From the NCBI RefSeq assembly GCF_000226115.1, contig NC_016461.1:1922001-1986000 (forward strand): a stretch of 64,000 nt of DNA, written 5' to 3'. Source of the DNA: Thermothielavioides terrestris NRRL 8126 (lineage: Eukaryota; Ascomycota; Sordariomycetes; Sordariales; Chaetomiaceae). Positions 45,603 to 57,519 of this stretch are shown here, one piece after another (position 1 is the first letter of the stretch; each line of letters starts with the position of its first letter). The position numbers and the translations under genes are program-made. A model generated the notes under the pieces. It was not told where the DNA came from. It worked only from the letters and a program-made list of their open reading frames with translations, and searched no databases.

Positions 45603-46850
45603 ATGGCCTCCTGGGGCCTGCTGGACGACAAAGAGGAGAACGAACTCCACAAATCCCGACTTCTCAACGTCGAGGAGAAGCCGTTCAAGCGCATCACCAA
45701 GCGCCTCAACACCCTCCACTCTCTGACCGCCGCTCGAGCCCGCCAGGCGCCAACACCGCCGCCCGAGACAAACGGAATATCCCCGCACCAGCAGCCCGAT
45801 GGCGCCTCCCCCGCCACCGGCGGCAGCGGCAGCGACGCGGCCGCCGCCTTCTCCCCTGCCGACCTCGCCCAGCTCAGAGAAGACATCACGCTCGACTTCG
45901 CCGCCTTCGACAGCAGCATCGCGCGGCTGCAGTTCCTGCTGACGGCCAACGAGCGCGAGCGCGAGCGGTACGCGGCGGAGCGGCGGCGCATCCTGGCGGC
46001 GTCGCAGGCGGTGCGCGACAGCACAGCGGCGCTGCGCGCGCAACTCGAGGCGGCGCGGGCGACGCTCGCGCAGCGGCGCGCCTTCGACGAGCTGGCCGAC
46101 GCCATCACGAGCAACCCGGCGCTGCGGCCGCGCGCCGAGCAGGCGGCCAACCTGCGCAAGCTGCAGGACGAGATCGCCGAGCTCGAGGCCGAGCGCGAGG
46201 CCTACGGCGCCACCTGGCACGAGCGCCGCGAGCAGTTCGCGCGCATCATGGACGAGAGCATGAGGCTGCGGAGGCTGATCCGCGACGAGAAGGAGGAGGT
46301 CGAGCGGCGCGAGGGCATGGATGACGATAATGAGGCCGGAGGCACGCCGCGGCCTTCGGGGGTGGCCAGCCGAGGGTCGACGCCGAGGCCGGAGGGCGGG
46401 TTGGCGCCGAAGGGCGGGGCCGAGAGCGGCGATGTGGGTGGCACGCCGCGGCCGGTCTCGACTACGGGCGGGAGGACGCCGGCGAGGGAGAGCCCCGCAC
46501 CTGGACAGGAGGGTGCGAGCTTCGCCATCAAGCGGGCCACGGATGTGGGAACGAGCTTTTCGCAGATGGGTAGCCAGATGGGTAGCCAGATGGGAAGTCG
46601 CGAGGGCTCGGTTGAGATGGAGACCAAGTCCGTGCAGGAAGAGGAAGAGGGTGAGGAGAGAGAGGAGAAGGGTGAGCGAGAGGGTGAAAGGGGTCTTGAG
46701 GAGGGAGAACAAGAAGAAGGAGAGGATGTCGACATGGTGGAGGTTAAGGACGACAGATCGGAGCCTGACAGCCCCCTAACGCCAGTCCCGGCGGACGACA
46801 CGCCGCAGATTGTGGTCGACGGGGAGGGAGACACTATGGACACGACATAG
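45603..46850 (+). CDS. THO complex subunit 7 (THOC7-like)
   Basis: A single-exon gene of 415 aa. THO/TREX couples transcription to mRNA packaging and nuclear export. The conserved N-terminus 'EEKPFKRITKRLNTLHSLT' and a long coiled coil (about residues 85-235; 'LREDITLDFAAFDSSIARL', many Arg/Glu heptads) match the Tho7/Mft1 domain. The C-terminal half is low-complexity: TPRP repeats (three), a QMGS triplet repeat, then a Glu-rich acidic stretch ending DTMDTT. The family domain is usually shorter, so the extra length is the acidic tail, as in yeast Mft1. Its stop is 111 bp from the convergent TBCA stop. Confidence 0.85.
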   Translation: MASWGLLDDKEENELHKSRLLNVEEKPFKRITKRLNTLHSLTAARARQAPTPPPETNGISPHQQPDGASPATGGSGSDAAAAFSPADLAQLREDITLDFAAFDSSIARLQFLLTANERERERYAAERRRILAASQAVRDSTAALRAQLEAARATLAQRRAFDELADAITSNPALRPRAEQAANLRKLQDEIAELEAEREAYGATWHERREQFARIMDESMRLRRLIRDEKEEVERREGMDDDNEAGGTPRPSGVASRGSTPRPEGGLAPKGGAESGDVGGTPRPVSTTGGRTPARESPAPGQEGASFAIKRATDVGTSFSQMGSQMGSQMGSREGSVEMETKSVQEEEEGEEREEKGEREGERGLEEGEQEEGEDVDMVEVKDDRSEPDSPLTPVPADDTPQIVVDGEGDTMDTT

Positions 46851-46961
46851 GGCGTCGTTATAAGGCAATGTGTGGGGGGTTATCAGGGAGAGCTGCTGGA
46901 TAGTCGTAATTATATTCAGTCGCTCGCCAGCGACCCTGCTACAAACGCTGACCTCGCCCCG

Positions 46962-47402
46962 TTATATCTCCTCCTGCTCCTCCGCGGCGAGTTTCTGCCC
47001 GGACGCGAGCGCCTCCTTCGCCTTCTTCAGCTCCTCTTCGGACCCTGTTCCGTCGCTCTCCGAGATGGCAATCTGCTCCTCGAGCTTCTCCACCGCGTCC
47101 GCGATGCGCTTCCTCAGTGGCCCGAACACGGCCTTGGTCTCGTCCAGGGCGGTTTTCTGCGGCGAGGGTTAGGGTTTGAGCCACAGACATGGGCATTCAC
47201 TTCATGCGAGCACACAACGCACCTCCTGCTTCAGGATGTACTCGGCGTTGCTGTCCAGGTCCGGGCTGTTGTTCTCGATGTCCTCCTCCAGCTTCTTGAT
47301 GCGCTTCTCTTGGTTGGCCTGCTCTTTGTGGTAGTAGGACTCTTCCTTGACCAGGCGGTTGACTGCTTGCGTTGCGATGGCGAGGGGAGTTGGGGGCGCC
47401 AT
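46962..47402 (-). CDS. Tubulin-specific chaperone A (cofactor A)
   Basis: Exons (minus) 47402-47223 and 47156-46962, 124 aa. Cofactor A binds released beta-tubulin during alpha/beta-tubulin heterodimer folding. The sequence is nearly all helical and charged, forming a three-helix bundle: 'AVNRLVKEESYYHKEQ' is the family signature, followed by 'EKRIKKLEEDIEN' and 'LDETKAVFGPLRKRIADAV'. The phase-0 intron (66 bp, GTGCGT donor, CCTAAC branch, CAG acceptor) is placed with confidence. Length is close to the usual 105-125 aa. Confidence 0.9.
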
Positions 47403-47880
47403 TTTGCGGACTGTGGAAAGCAGTTTGCAGGAATCCGGCGAAATTGAGCAAACGGACAAGTCCAACTTGTGTGAAGTTCCCAGAACTTGGATGAGGCTGG
47501 TGCGACTGACGCCTGCCTGATCGTGATCGGCCGCGTTGTTGACTTAGTGGGGTTGGCGGGGTAAAATCCTCTGCTGCTGCACCAGAGATGTACCTGCCAA
47601 TCAGGCTTTGAGTTCCAGGTTGAGTTGGAAGACATCTGATACACTATGTCGTGTGCCAACCCAAAACAGGCGTCCGTTCGGAACGCACTCTGTCTACCCA
47701 ACGTACTATAATGTGTACTCCGACAATCCCCCGTAGGCCAGGAGGGAACTTCGGACCTTTTGCAGGTACCATCACCGAATCCGTCCCCATCCCCAATATT
47801 GATCTTCAACTCGTCATGTCGTCGCCACTGACCTCCGACCCGCCAACACTGCCGGAGGAAGCAGCCCGTTTTCTGACATA
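47403..47880. other. Intergenic region upstream of TBCA
   Basis: 478 bp between TBCA and the gag-like relic. No feature recognised. Confidence 0.55.
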
Positions 47881-48564
47881 ATGGCGACCTTCTGGCCCGA
47901 GTTCTCCGACAGACACCGCGATTCCGCCGCGGAATACATTGCCGAGACTCGAGTCAATATTCTCCTGTCTGAGATCACTGGCGATGCAGCCGTCAAAAGA
48001 TTGGTGACGCTTCGAATACGCGGGCGACCGCAATGATGTCGAGGCCATTCACAAAGCCTTCCTTGAGCGGTTCCCCCAAGCCCCCGTTACCCATCCGGCG
48101 GCGGCTCAGCGGCGGCTGCCAAGTTCAAACGGGCCATCGGCGAGCCCTTGGAAAGGTACCTCAAGCGTGCCGAGGATCTCAACCGAAAACTCACCACCAA
48201 AGAGGCCAGGAGAGTTCCAACAAATCGCTTGCTCCAAGGTATATGTGATGGAGCGAAAGATTCTCACCTTTAAACCCGAGTTGTAGACCTCCTTTACGTT
48301 AGGAAGAAGCTCGTTTTTAGTAACGGGCGATATTGTCTGGCAGCGGGCGCCACCTTCACAGACATATACGACACGATTCGAGCATGCACCCGGCTGTTTG
48401 GTGAACGTGCAGAGAAGCTGGATGAAGGTGACGAGCATGACAACATTCGCGGAATCCCCAGCATAATATCGCATGACTCAGAAGATTCTCGAATCAACTG
48501 CGAGTCGCTCGTTCGGGCCATTCATTCAATCATCCAGGAGCACCAGCAGCAAGCTACTGTGTAG
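47881..48564 (+). pseudogene. Broken gene relic, gag-like (retroelement fragment?)
   Basis: Coding-like protein sequence can be followed through three pieces. It starts at ATG 47881 (frame A: 'MATFWPEFSDRHRDSAAEY', up to about 48003), moves to a second frame at about 48008-48110 ('RFEYAGDRNDVEAIHKAF'), then returns to frame A from about 48112 ('KRAIGEPLERYLKRAEDL') to a TAG at 48562. A TGA lies at the first shift and an in-frame TAA at 48271-48273. So at least two frameshifts and two stops break it. The pattern of helices ('AFLERFPQ', 'ERYLKRAEDLNRKL') resembles fungal retrotransposon gag-like proteins, but no zinc knuckle or pol remains. The identity is tentative; the disablement is clear. 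Confidence 0.5.
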
Positions 48565-49367
48565 GTTGCGTTACTCTTCTGCAGGCCTACGCCTCTCTCG
48601 CCAACCTAGGGGTGTCAATGTGATGTACTGTAACTAAGGTACCTACAGATTACAAAGCACCAAGGCACCTCCCTACCGCGAAGGTCCACAGGCCCATCCA
48701 GATCAACAGCAAGCTGTCTTCGGAGGCGTGCGGACCTGCTGAGACACCTCGAGGACTCAACGCATAACGTCAAACGGGCAATGGCTGGATGAAGTTTGGA
48801 AAATATTGCCGTTCTCGCCCAAGACGTTCAGGACAGGTGGGGGTTTGACCAGAAGTCTTCCAAAGCTGTGTAACGAACTTACGCTGGCGCTGGGAAGCTG
48901 AGGCAGCGAGCACCGAAGTACGTTCTTTTCGCACGGACTGCATCGAACTGTCGGATCCGTGACAGCCAGGACCCACCTTGTCCGCCTGCTTGGCGTCGAC
49001 AGATAGCGTTAGCGTAGCCACCAGCACGTGGGGTCCGACAGGGGCAACTTGGCCGCATCGGCTTCCGTCCAAAAGGATGCCGAGACGCGGCGACTTCGAA
49101 CTGGACACGTCGTGCAAATAAATCCGCGTTCCCGGACGACACTCCTTTTCAAGGTGTGCAGTTGTTTCCGATCCATTGCATTCGCTTTCAGGCTTCGTCC
49201 TTGAACGGGTTTCTTGTTACAGTCTCCTTCTTTGCCCAATGGCACTGTTGTAACCTGTCGCTTGTCTCGAATTACGGAGGAGTTTTCGGGTTTTGGTTGT
49301 CCACCTCCATTTCGGAAGCCGCTCTTCATAATTAGACACGCCCCGCTGCAGGCCAGGGCCAGCAGCC
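48565..49367. other. Intergenic region; SERCA 5' flank
   Basis: 803 bp without a supported gene. The 671-codon minus-strand frame that starts here and overlaps SERCA is an antisense shadow. Confidence 0.55.
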
Positions 49368-52300
49368 ATGGAGAACGCATTCGCAAAGCCGATCGACGAG
49401 GTGCTTGGCACCCTCGGAGTCGACGTGACAACCGGCTTGAATGACGAGCAGGTCGCCAGGCTACAGGCCAAATACGGCAAAAATGGTATGTAGTATAGTG
49501 GCCCTTCGAGTTTCCTACCCCCCCTTCCCCCTTCATCCCCCCTTTCCCCCCCAACTCCTTGCGACCCTTGGTGGCTGATTGCGCTTTTCCCGAGCAGCCA
49601 TTGCCGAGGAACCGCCCACGCCCCTGTGGGAGCTCATTCTCGAGCAGTTCAAGGACCAGCTGGTCATCATCCTTCTCGGCTCCGCCGCCATTTCGTTTGT
49701 GTTGGCACTTTTCGAGGAGGAGGGCGGGTGGAGCGCGTTCGTCGACCCGGTTGTCATTCTCACCATCCTGATCCTCAATGCCGTCGTGGGCGTCTCCCAG
49801 GAGAGCAGCGCCGAAAAGGCGATCGCTGCGCTGCAGGAATACTCGGCCAACGAGGCGAACGTGGTGCGCAATGGCCAGATTCACCGGATCAAGGCGGAGG
49901 AGCTTGTGCCGGGCGACATCGTGGATGTCTCCATCGGCGCGCGCATCCCCGCCGACTGCCGACTCGTGTCGATCCAGAGCAACAGTTTTGCCGTTGACCA
50001 AGCCATCCTCACCGGCGAGAGTGAGAGCGTCGGCAAGGACCCCCGTGCTGTCGTGAGCGACGAGAAGGCTGTGCTCCAGGACCAGGTCAACATGTTGTTT
50101 TCGGGCACGACTGTTGTGACCGGCCACGCCAAGGCCGTGGTCGTTCTGACCGGCTCCAAGACGGCCATTGGCGATATCCACGAGAGCATCACCGCGCAGA
50201 TCTCCGAGGCGACCCCCTTGAAGCAGAAGCTCAACGACTTCGGCGACCAGCTCGCCAAGGTCATCACAGTCATTTGCGTCCTTGTCTGGCTCATTAACAT
50301 CCCCCACTTCAGCGATCCCAGCCATGGAAACTGGACTAAGGGCGCCATCTACTACCTCAAGATCGCCGTCTCCCTTGGTGTAGCCGCTATTCCCGAGGGC
50401 CTTGCTGTCGTCATCACCACTTGTCTCGCCTTGGGAACGCGAAAGATGGCTGCCAAGAACGCAGTCGTTCGGAGCTTGCCCTCCGTCGAAACCCTGGGTA
50501 GCTGCAGCGTCATCTGCTCCGACAAAACCGGCACCCTGACCACAAACCAGATGAGCGTGAGCAAGATCGTCTATTTGAACAGTGACGGTACCGATCTGGA
50601 GGAGTTTGACGTCGAGGGCACAACCTTCGAGCCGAAAGGCGACATCAAGTTCCAGGGCAAGGTGGTTGCGGATCTCGCCCAGGAGTCCACGACGGTGCTC
50701 CAGATGACCGAGGTCGCTGCCCTCTGCAACGAAGCCCGGCTTGATTACCACCCGCATTCGGGAACCTATTCCAACGTGGGCGAACCGACCGAGGGTGCCC
50801 TCCGCGTCATGGTCGAGAAGATCGGGCCCCGCGCTCCTTCCGACTGCCACCCCCAGGATCGCGTACATTACGCCAGCTCGTGGTACGAGAAGCAGTACAG
50901 CCGCCTTGCCACGTATGAGTTCTCGCGTGACCGGAAAAGCATGTCGGTTTTGGTTCAGAATGGAAGTGAGCAGAAGCTGTTCGTCAAGGGTGCGCCCGAG
51001 TCCATCATCGAACGGTGCACCCATGTTCTTCTGGGACGCAACGGCAAGAAGCTTGCTTTGAACCGCAAGCTCGCCGAGCTACTCTTGAAGGAGGTCGTCG
51101 AGTACGGCAACCGGGGTCTCCGTGTCATCGCTCTGGCCAGCCGCGACCAGGTCAATGATGATCCCCTTCTCCACAAGGCCAAGTCCACGGCCGAGTATGC
51201 CGCTTTGGAGCAGAACCTCACCCTTCTCGGACTTGTCGGCATGCTGGATCCACCTCGCCCGGAGGTCCCTGCTGCTATCCAAAAATGCAAGGAGGCCGGC
51301 ATCCGAGTCATTGTTGTCACGGGCGACAACCGCAACACGGCCGAGACCATCTGCCGGCAGATCGGCGTGTTTGGCCCCAACGAGGACTTGACCGGCAAGA
51401 GCTTTACTGGTCGCGAGTTTGACAACCTCAGCCCGAGCGAGCAGCTCGAGGCAGCCAAGAACGCTTCTCTGTTCTCCCGCGTGGAACCCACCCACAAGTC
51501 CAAGCTTGTGGACCTGCTCCAGTCGCTGGGCGAAGTTGTGGCCATGACAGGCGATGGTGTCAACGACGCCCCCGCCTTGAAGAAGGCAGACATCGGCGTG
51601 GCCATGGGCTCGGGTACGGATGTGTCAAAGCTCGCGGCCGACATGGTGCTGGCTGACGACAACTTCGCTACCATCGGGGTCGCCATCGAGGAGGGACGCT
51701 CCATTTACAACAACACCCAACAGTTCATTCGCTATCTGATTTCCTCCAACATCGGCGAGGTCGTCTCCATCTTCCTGACCGCCGCGCTGGGCATGCCCGA
51801 GGCTCTCATCCCCGTCCAGCTGCTCTGGGTGAACCTCGTCACGGATGGTCTGCCGGCCACCGCCCTGTCGTTCAACCCGCCCGACCACGACATCATGAAG
51901 CGGCAGCCAAGGAAGCGCGACGAAGCCTTGATTGGCGGCTGGTTGTTCCTCCGGTACCTGGTCATCGGGACATACGTCGGTCTCGCCACGGTCGCCGGTT
52001 ACGCCTGGTGGTTCATGTTCTACTCGGAAGGACCCCAGATCAGCTTCTACCAGCTGTCGCACTTCCACCGCTGCGCCGCCGAGTTCCCCGAGATCGGCTG
52101 CGAGATGTTCACCAACGACATGGCCAAGGCCGGCTCGACCGTGTCGCTGTCCATCCTGGTCGTCATCGAGATGTTCAACGCCATGAACGCCCTCTCGTCG
52201 AGCGAGTCCCTCCTGACGCTCCCCGTGTGGGAGAACATGATGCTGGTGTACGCCATCGGTCTGTCGATGGCGCTGCACTTTGCCTTGTTGTACATTCCCT

Positions 52301-52531
52301 TCCTGCAGACCCTCTTCTCCATCCTGCCGCTCAACTGGGCCGAATGGAAGGCAGTGCTCGTTATTAGCGCGCCTGTAATGTGAGTAGCGGACCCTGTCGT
52401 TCGATGATCCTGGACTCAGCTAACCAACCCTTCACAGTTTCATTGACGAGGTCTTCAAGTTTGTAGAGCGGGGGTTCCTCGATCGGAGTACCGCTCGTGG
52501 GCTGCCCAAAGGCAAGAAGAAGGAGCTGTAG
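49368..52531 (+). CDS. SERCA-type P-type Ca2+-ATPase
   Basis: Exons 49368-49485, 49598-52379, 52438-52531; 997 aa, the typical SERCA length. The enzyme pumps cytosolic Ca2+ into the ER at the cost of ATP. Start '[16 protein letters not shown]' is in the cytosolic N-terminal region. The actuator motif TGES is at 178-181, the Ca2+-site helix motif AAIPEGL at about 302-308, the phosphorylation loop DKTGTLTT begins at Asp348, KGAPE lies in the nucleotide domain, and TGDGVND is at 690-696. Transmembrane helices surround these in the family order. The tail GKKKEL carries a dilysine (KKXX) ER-retrieval signal. Exon 3 encodes only the last ~31 residues. Intron 1 is C-rich. It is close to the fungal NCA-1 type. 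Confidence 0.96.
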
Positions 52532-52797
52532 AGAAAAGCCCGGCATGTAGACAATCCGATAGATCTGATTGTAGTACATAATGAGGGTATAGACCGGGGT
52601 GGATGTCCAGACATCACAATGCACAGCAATCATGGAAGGAGAGCAGATGCTACGCGGCCTCTCTTGCAATATCGACCACGGTGTCTCAAGATGCGTTTTA
52701 GTGTTAACAACGCCCCAGCTGCCCCAGCCCAACCATAGCAAGCATGTGATCATGCGCGCCAAACCATCAGTCCCCCTAACCGTTTCCAAACGCATCT

Positions 52798-53682
52798 CTA
52801 GTCCTGCCGCCCCTTCAACAGCCTCTTGGTGACCTTGTCCTTCTCGATGATATAGACATGGGCACCCCAGCCGGAGAGGGCGTCGCGGTCGACAGCGTTG
52901 AGGAGTGCTTGCGAAATGGTCTCGAAGAGTTCGTCCGGGCCCTGCAAGAACACCCTCCTGTCAGCCCCAAGATCATTTTGCCCTGCATAAGCCCCCAACG
53001 ACCCAAAAGGAAAGTAGAAGGAATGGGGGCCCCTGAGTCATCGGCCGCACGTACCAGATCCGGCTCCCACAGACTCTCGCACATGCCAAACAGCTGATCG
53101 GAGGCGGTGCCGCTGACGATGAAGTCCTTGGCGAAGTCGATGCAGCCGATGCTGTCGAAGCCGCAGATGAAGGGCTGGCCGGTCTTGGGGTCGAGGCCGG
53201 CGACGACGGGGCTGACGAAGAAGGGCCCGAAGCGGCGCTCGTACAGGCTGCTGCTGACCAGGTTGGCGAAGGTGCGCGGCGCGATGTGCCGCTCCTCGCG
53301 CAGCCGGTACAGGTTCACCTTGTACCGGAACAGGTCCGCCACCGTCGCCACGTCCGTCGCCAGCCCCGTCAGCCCCAGGAACACGTGGTCGCCGTACTGG
53401 AAGATCTTGGGGAAGTTGTTGGACACCGTCAGCGCCTGCAGCCCCAGCCGCAGGTCGCAGGCGATCGCTACGCAGTCTTTGCCGGCCATCGCGACGCAGG
53501 CGCCGCCGTCTGTGCGCGGGGTGGGAGGCGGGCCGTGGTTAGAGCTGCGGCTCGCCTGGGAAGTAGTGCTGGGGGCGGAGGGGAGGGAGGGTTACTTATT
53601 GAGAATGGAGACACCTGGACGCGGGATGGATTAGCTTATACGTGCATGGGCAACTGGGAGGAGTGAAGAATGGGAATACCAT
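52798..53682 (-). CDS. pup3: 20S proteasome subunit beta-3 (PUP3)
   Basis: Four exons (minus): 53682-53680 (the ATG alone), 53614-53596 (19 nt), 53509-53055, 52941-52798; 206 aa. PUP3 is a non-catalytic beta subunit of the 20S core. The short exons restore 'MVSPFSINGGACVAM', the family start, with good CTAAT and CTAAC branch points in the 65- and 86-bp introns. Then '[16 protein letters not shown]', '[15 protein letters not shown]', '[14 protein letters not shown]' and '[17 protein letters not shown]'. The end '[14 protein letters not shown]' is typical. No active-site N-terminal Thr is present, as expected for beta3. The last 120-nt or so of the first coding region would be missed by ORF-only calling. 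It converges on SERCA, 266 bp apart. Confidence 0.9.
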
Positions 53683-54619
53683 TTTGGTCGTGTTTGTGTG
53701 CAAGTGCGTTGGCCGAGCAGTCGGTGGTGATTCCGGGTGCGAGGCGGGGAGTAAGGACGACGGAGCTGTTCCGTCTTGGAGGATTGCGAAGCGGCAGGAA
53801 GTCCAAACTCAATTTCTGGCGTTGTTTGGCTATTGCTTCGCCGGAAACGGCACGGATGATTTGGTCGGGCGAGGTTCAGCTACCGTCGTTGTCGTTGTCG
53901 TTGTCGACGTTGTCCTTGTCGCTGAAGCTCTCTCGACTGAGCTCCAGCTGGCAGGCTGCAACTGGAGTTGACATGCAAGGCAACACGCAGCTGGCGCGGC
54001 CGGCGAGAGCGGCAGGGGTCCCTGGCAGGGAAAGGCGGTGTTGAGCGGCGCTAAGGCTCCATGGGCGCCATGTGCTTGGAGCTCCCCTCTGCTGCGCTGT
54101 GGCGCTGTGGCGTACAGACTGGACGGATTACCGACCTGGTATGGAGGGGCATCTCCACGCTCCAGGCTTCCATCTCCCCCAATGCTGATGACGAGTCCTG
54201 CACATGCTCCAGACAATTCGATACTTTTCGGGCCCGTGCGAAAGCACTCCTAGACCTTCCATGTGAATATTTCAAGGTTCTTCATAAACTCATCGCGGGC
54301 AAGCCATTGCCACGGACGTACGGACGTACCTTACCTTGCCTTTCCCAATCCGCTGCCTTGTGGCTCAACGGCTTAACCAGGCTCCCTGTTTTACACACCC
54401 TCGCCATCGCCAAGTGCTGCTTCGTCTATTCTGTTGCCCGACTCGCTTCACTTTACACTATAAATCCCCCCGAGACGTATTCCGCAATCGAGCGATTAGT
54501 ACCTCGTTCTCTGGGGAGCTTTTCACGCCCAGCTTAGTTGCTCCGGACACTATATCACTCATCGCTGGTCGGTTGTCAGTGCAGGCTGGGCTGCCGCAGC
54601 CATCTCCTACACCGTTAAA
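53683..54619. other. Shared upstream region of PUP3 and the UBX gene
   Basis: 937 bp between divergent starts. A short GTTGTC repeat (about 53880-53920) is visible. No gene supported. Confidence 0.5.
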
Positions 54620-56170
54620 ATGGCAGCCCATGTGGAAGTCGTTTCGACGGATCTCAGGCGTGTCAAGGTCAAGGTCACGCCGGGGACGCACCTTGTCGAT
54701 GTTCTAGGCGAGGCCTGCAAGAAGCTGAACCTGAAGAGCGACAAGTATGAGCTCAAGTAGGTGCCAGACCGAAATCGTACCGCGGTTGTTTCCAGTCCCT
54801 TGACTGACAACGGCAGGCACAAACAGAAGCTGGTTGACTTGACCGGCCCATTCCGAACATCAGGACTCGGCCCCGGCGCCAAGCTCGAGCTTGTCCATAA
54901 GTCCAAGAGCGCCTCAGTGGTCTCTATCGCCTTAGACATAAACGGGCGGCGCTATACCAAGAAACTTCCCAGCGACATGACGTTGTGGAAAGTAATGCGG
55001 CAATTTGAGAGCACGGAAACTGGCCTCAACATCACGGGAAGGGCCGTCCCCGTGGGCACTAACACTGGCCAGCTGTACTATGAAGCCCCCGTCGTGAACA
55101 TCATGGGCAGAGAGTACTCGGCCATGGAGGACCTGCAGAAGACGTTGTCGCAGTGCGGTATTAGCTCCGGCAGCATCGCTCTCCGAGTCTCTTTTAGGCT
55201 CAGCGAGAGGACGCTATCCGACGCGATGCAGGAGATCAGCAAATATCTCACCGATGTCGAACCAGAGCAACCAAGACCGGAAAGAAACGAAGAATCTGCG
55301 GTGGCTCCAGCCCTGGCCGCCGAGGAACAAAAAACTGAGGATGTCTCCATGGATGAAACTCCGGCGCCTGAGGCCATCCCACAACCGGGCGCGGAGGCCG
55401 CCGTCCCGGCTCCCCCGAAAGATGCTGGTACCGCCGCTCCCACGGATGTCGACGGACCTGCCGCACCTACCGCAGACCCTCTACAGCCCACCGGTGTCTT
55501 CTCCGCACCGACCTCCTCCACCCCCGCCGCCGCCCGCAGCCACGAAGACGACTCGGTTTACGAGCCCACAATCGCCCACGCGCAACTCCGCCAGCAGCAC
55601 CTCCAGCAGCAGTCGCAGAACACGCGACTCAAGTCCGACGCGGAACTCGCCGCCGAAGCAGCCGAGGAAGCCGCCAAGCTCGCCGCCATCACTAAGGTCG
55701 AAGTCAAGATCCGGTTCCCCGACCAGACCTCGGCCGTCTGGACCGTCACGCCCGACCAGACCGGCGCCTTCCTCTACCAGGCCGTCCGCGGCGTCATGGC
55801 CCACCCGGCCCAGCCCTTCAAGCTCATCCTGCCCGGCCCGAAGACGGTGATCCGGGAGGACGACCGGAAGCTGATCGCCGGGTACCGCCTCAAGGGCCGC
55901 GAAATGCTGCACCTGCTCTGGGACGACTCGGTCGCGGCCGCGGCGCGGAGGGAGCCCTTCCTGAAGGGCAGCGTGGCGAGCAGGGCGCGGGAGGTCGTGG
56001 TGCCGGAGATTCCGCAGGGGAGTACGGATGAGGAGGAGGAGGAAGGGGGCGCGGCTGCCGGGCCGAGCAGGCCGGCGCAGCTTGAGAGGGGGAAGGGCGG
56101 CGGCAGTGGGTTGGACCCGGATGCAATGAAGAAGAAGCTTGGGAAGTTCCTGGGGCTGAGGAAGAAATGA
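54620..56170 (+). CDS. TUG/UBX4-like UBX-domain protein
   Basis: Exons 54620-54756 and 54817-56170, 496 aa. This family (ASPL/TUG in animals, Ubx4 in yeast) acts as a Cdc48/p97 cofactor. The N-terminal ubiquitin-like TUG domain 'AHVEVVSTDLRRVKVKV' to 'KLELVHKSKSASVVS' is followed by a second conserved block ('LWKVMRQFESTETGLNI', 'AMEDLQKTLSQCGI') and a Pro/Ala-rich linker. A coiled-coil stretch (Gln/Ala/Glu, about residues 295-335) precedes the UBX domain (about 338-420; 'VEVKIRFPDQTS', 'PFKLILPGP'). The tail is acidic then basic and ends FLGLRKK. The intron is 60 bp with a GTAGGT donor and a CTGAC branch. Confidence 0.88.
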
Positions 56171-57519
56171 ATGTTTGGGGGGTGCGGTTGCTGGGAGCGC
56201 CGAAAAGACGCCGGCTGAGTGTTTGATGCAGGAGCCGGTTGCGGTTCGGCCGGGCACGTTTATTGTATCGGTTTCCCCGTGATGAGTTGCATTGTGTGGC
56301 GTTGGGTGAACGACGGTGTCGCATAGCGGATAGGGGTTTGCAGAAGGCAGCAGATCCTTACGGCTCAGATCAGTTACTTCGTCGTCTCCATTGCGAGCAT
56401 GAGTCGTACGCGCAGATAGGTAGATCACTGCCCGTTATACAGTCGTGCCAGTTGACTACATCAGAGGTCCTCGTCGTCGTCTCGAGTACATTGCCAAATC
56501 ATAGCTTCGGGTCGCGGTAAGCATGATGCAGGCTCCCAAGCATGGTTGGGTTCCTACCCTGCCTGCACTGTTCTTGCCACGAAATCTCCGTATCACAGCC
56601 TCACACCAAGGTGACAGTTGCCCGCCGCCTCGGCGAAACGAATCAATTCGTGCCATTTGTGCAACTCCTGTAGTGTATACGGATCTGTATTCCGTATATT
56701 TTATATCCTCGTACATTGCATCCCGTGACGGCCTCGTCGCGGTTGCTTCGGGCAATATCCGTCATTTCGGTGGCACAGGAGCACTGTACCCGTCAAAGCT
56801 CGTTTGCGCTCTGAAAAGGTTTGGGGTTGGACCAAGTGAGGCAAAGCATGACGCATCGAGGAGCAACACGAGAGCAAAGGACCCTCCTCTCTGGGCCCCA
56901 GTTCCGAAGCTGTCCGGACGCTGCTTAAATACTGATTTGCGGTGGATGCTTTACGACCCGGCTATGGGGTTCCTATACCACAGTACACAATAAAGCAGAC
57001 GACACTGGCATCCTCCCGGTTTGATGGTTGCTTGGACGGGATGATTACCCGGCGCATGTTCTGAAACGAAACAAAGGAGATGTTAACCAATTGGAGTGTC
57101 CATCCCTCAAATCTCCAGCACTCTTGCATGAAGATCGGCGGGTCCATCAATCCATCTGTTGACGTCGACTCTCCACAAGTTTGAACTGGCGGTTTGGATC
57201 GCTTTTCTGGGGGACCACAAATGCAGGTCTGGAGGCACTGAAAAGCTGATTCGGCAACACAAAGGGGCAAACGCCTGCAGGCACCGTTCCGTTTGTTCGT
57301 GTTTTGTGGAAGGGCACATCAAAACGGTCCAACCTTGGCTCCCTCGCCGCAGGTGCGAACCTGCAATCCTCAACCACAGTGCAACACCACGCTCGTTTTC
57401 CCTTCAGTTGATTAAAGGGCCAATCATTCGCTGCTGGACCGCCGATTTCGAACCGTCTTGGACGGCATCGTCCTCGGTCTTCCCACGGTCCCTCGCTATA
57501 TTTCGGCCCAGCACTCATC
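56171..57519. other. Intergenic region, no gene supported
   Basis: 1.35 kb between two plus-strand genes. Short open frames only. The GTATACGGATCTGTATTCCGTATA stretch (near 56676) is a partly palindromic TACGGA-type motif like others in the window. Confidence 0.5.

Noticed and set aside
47157..47222. CAAACCCTAACCCT telomere-like word (minus strand) between TBCA exons
   Set aside because: It is the branch-point region of the TBCA intron; too short to suggest a telomere relic.
49009..51024. 671-codon minus-strand frame antisense to the Ca2+-ATPase
   Set aside because: Opposite-strand shadow of a strongly conserved SERCA gene in GC-rich DNA; no domain.
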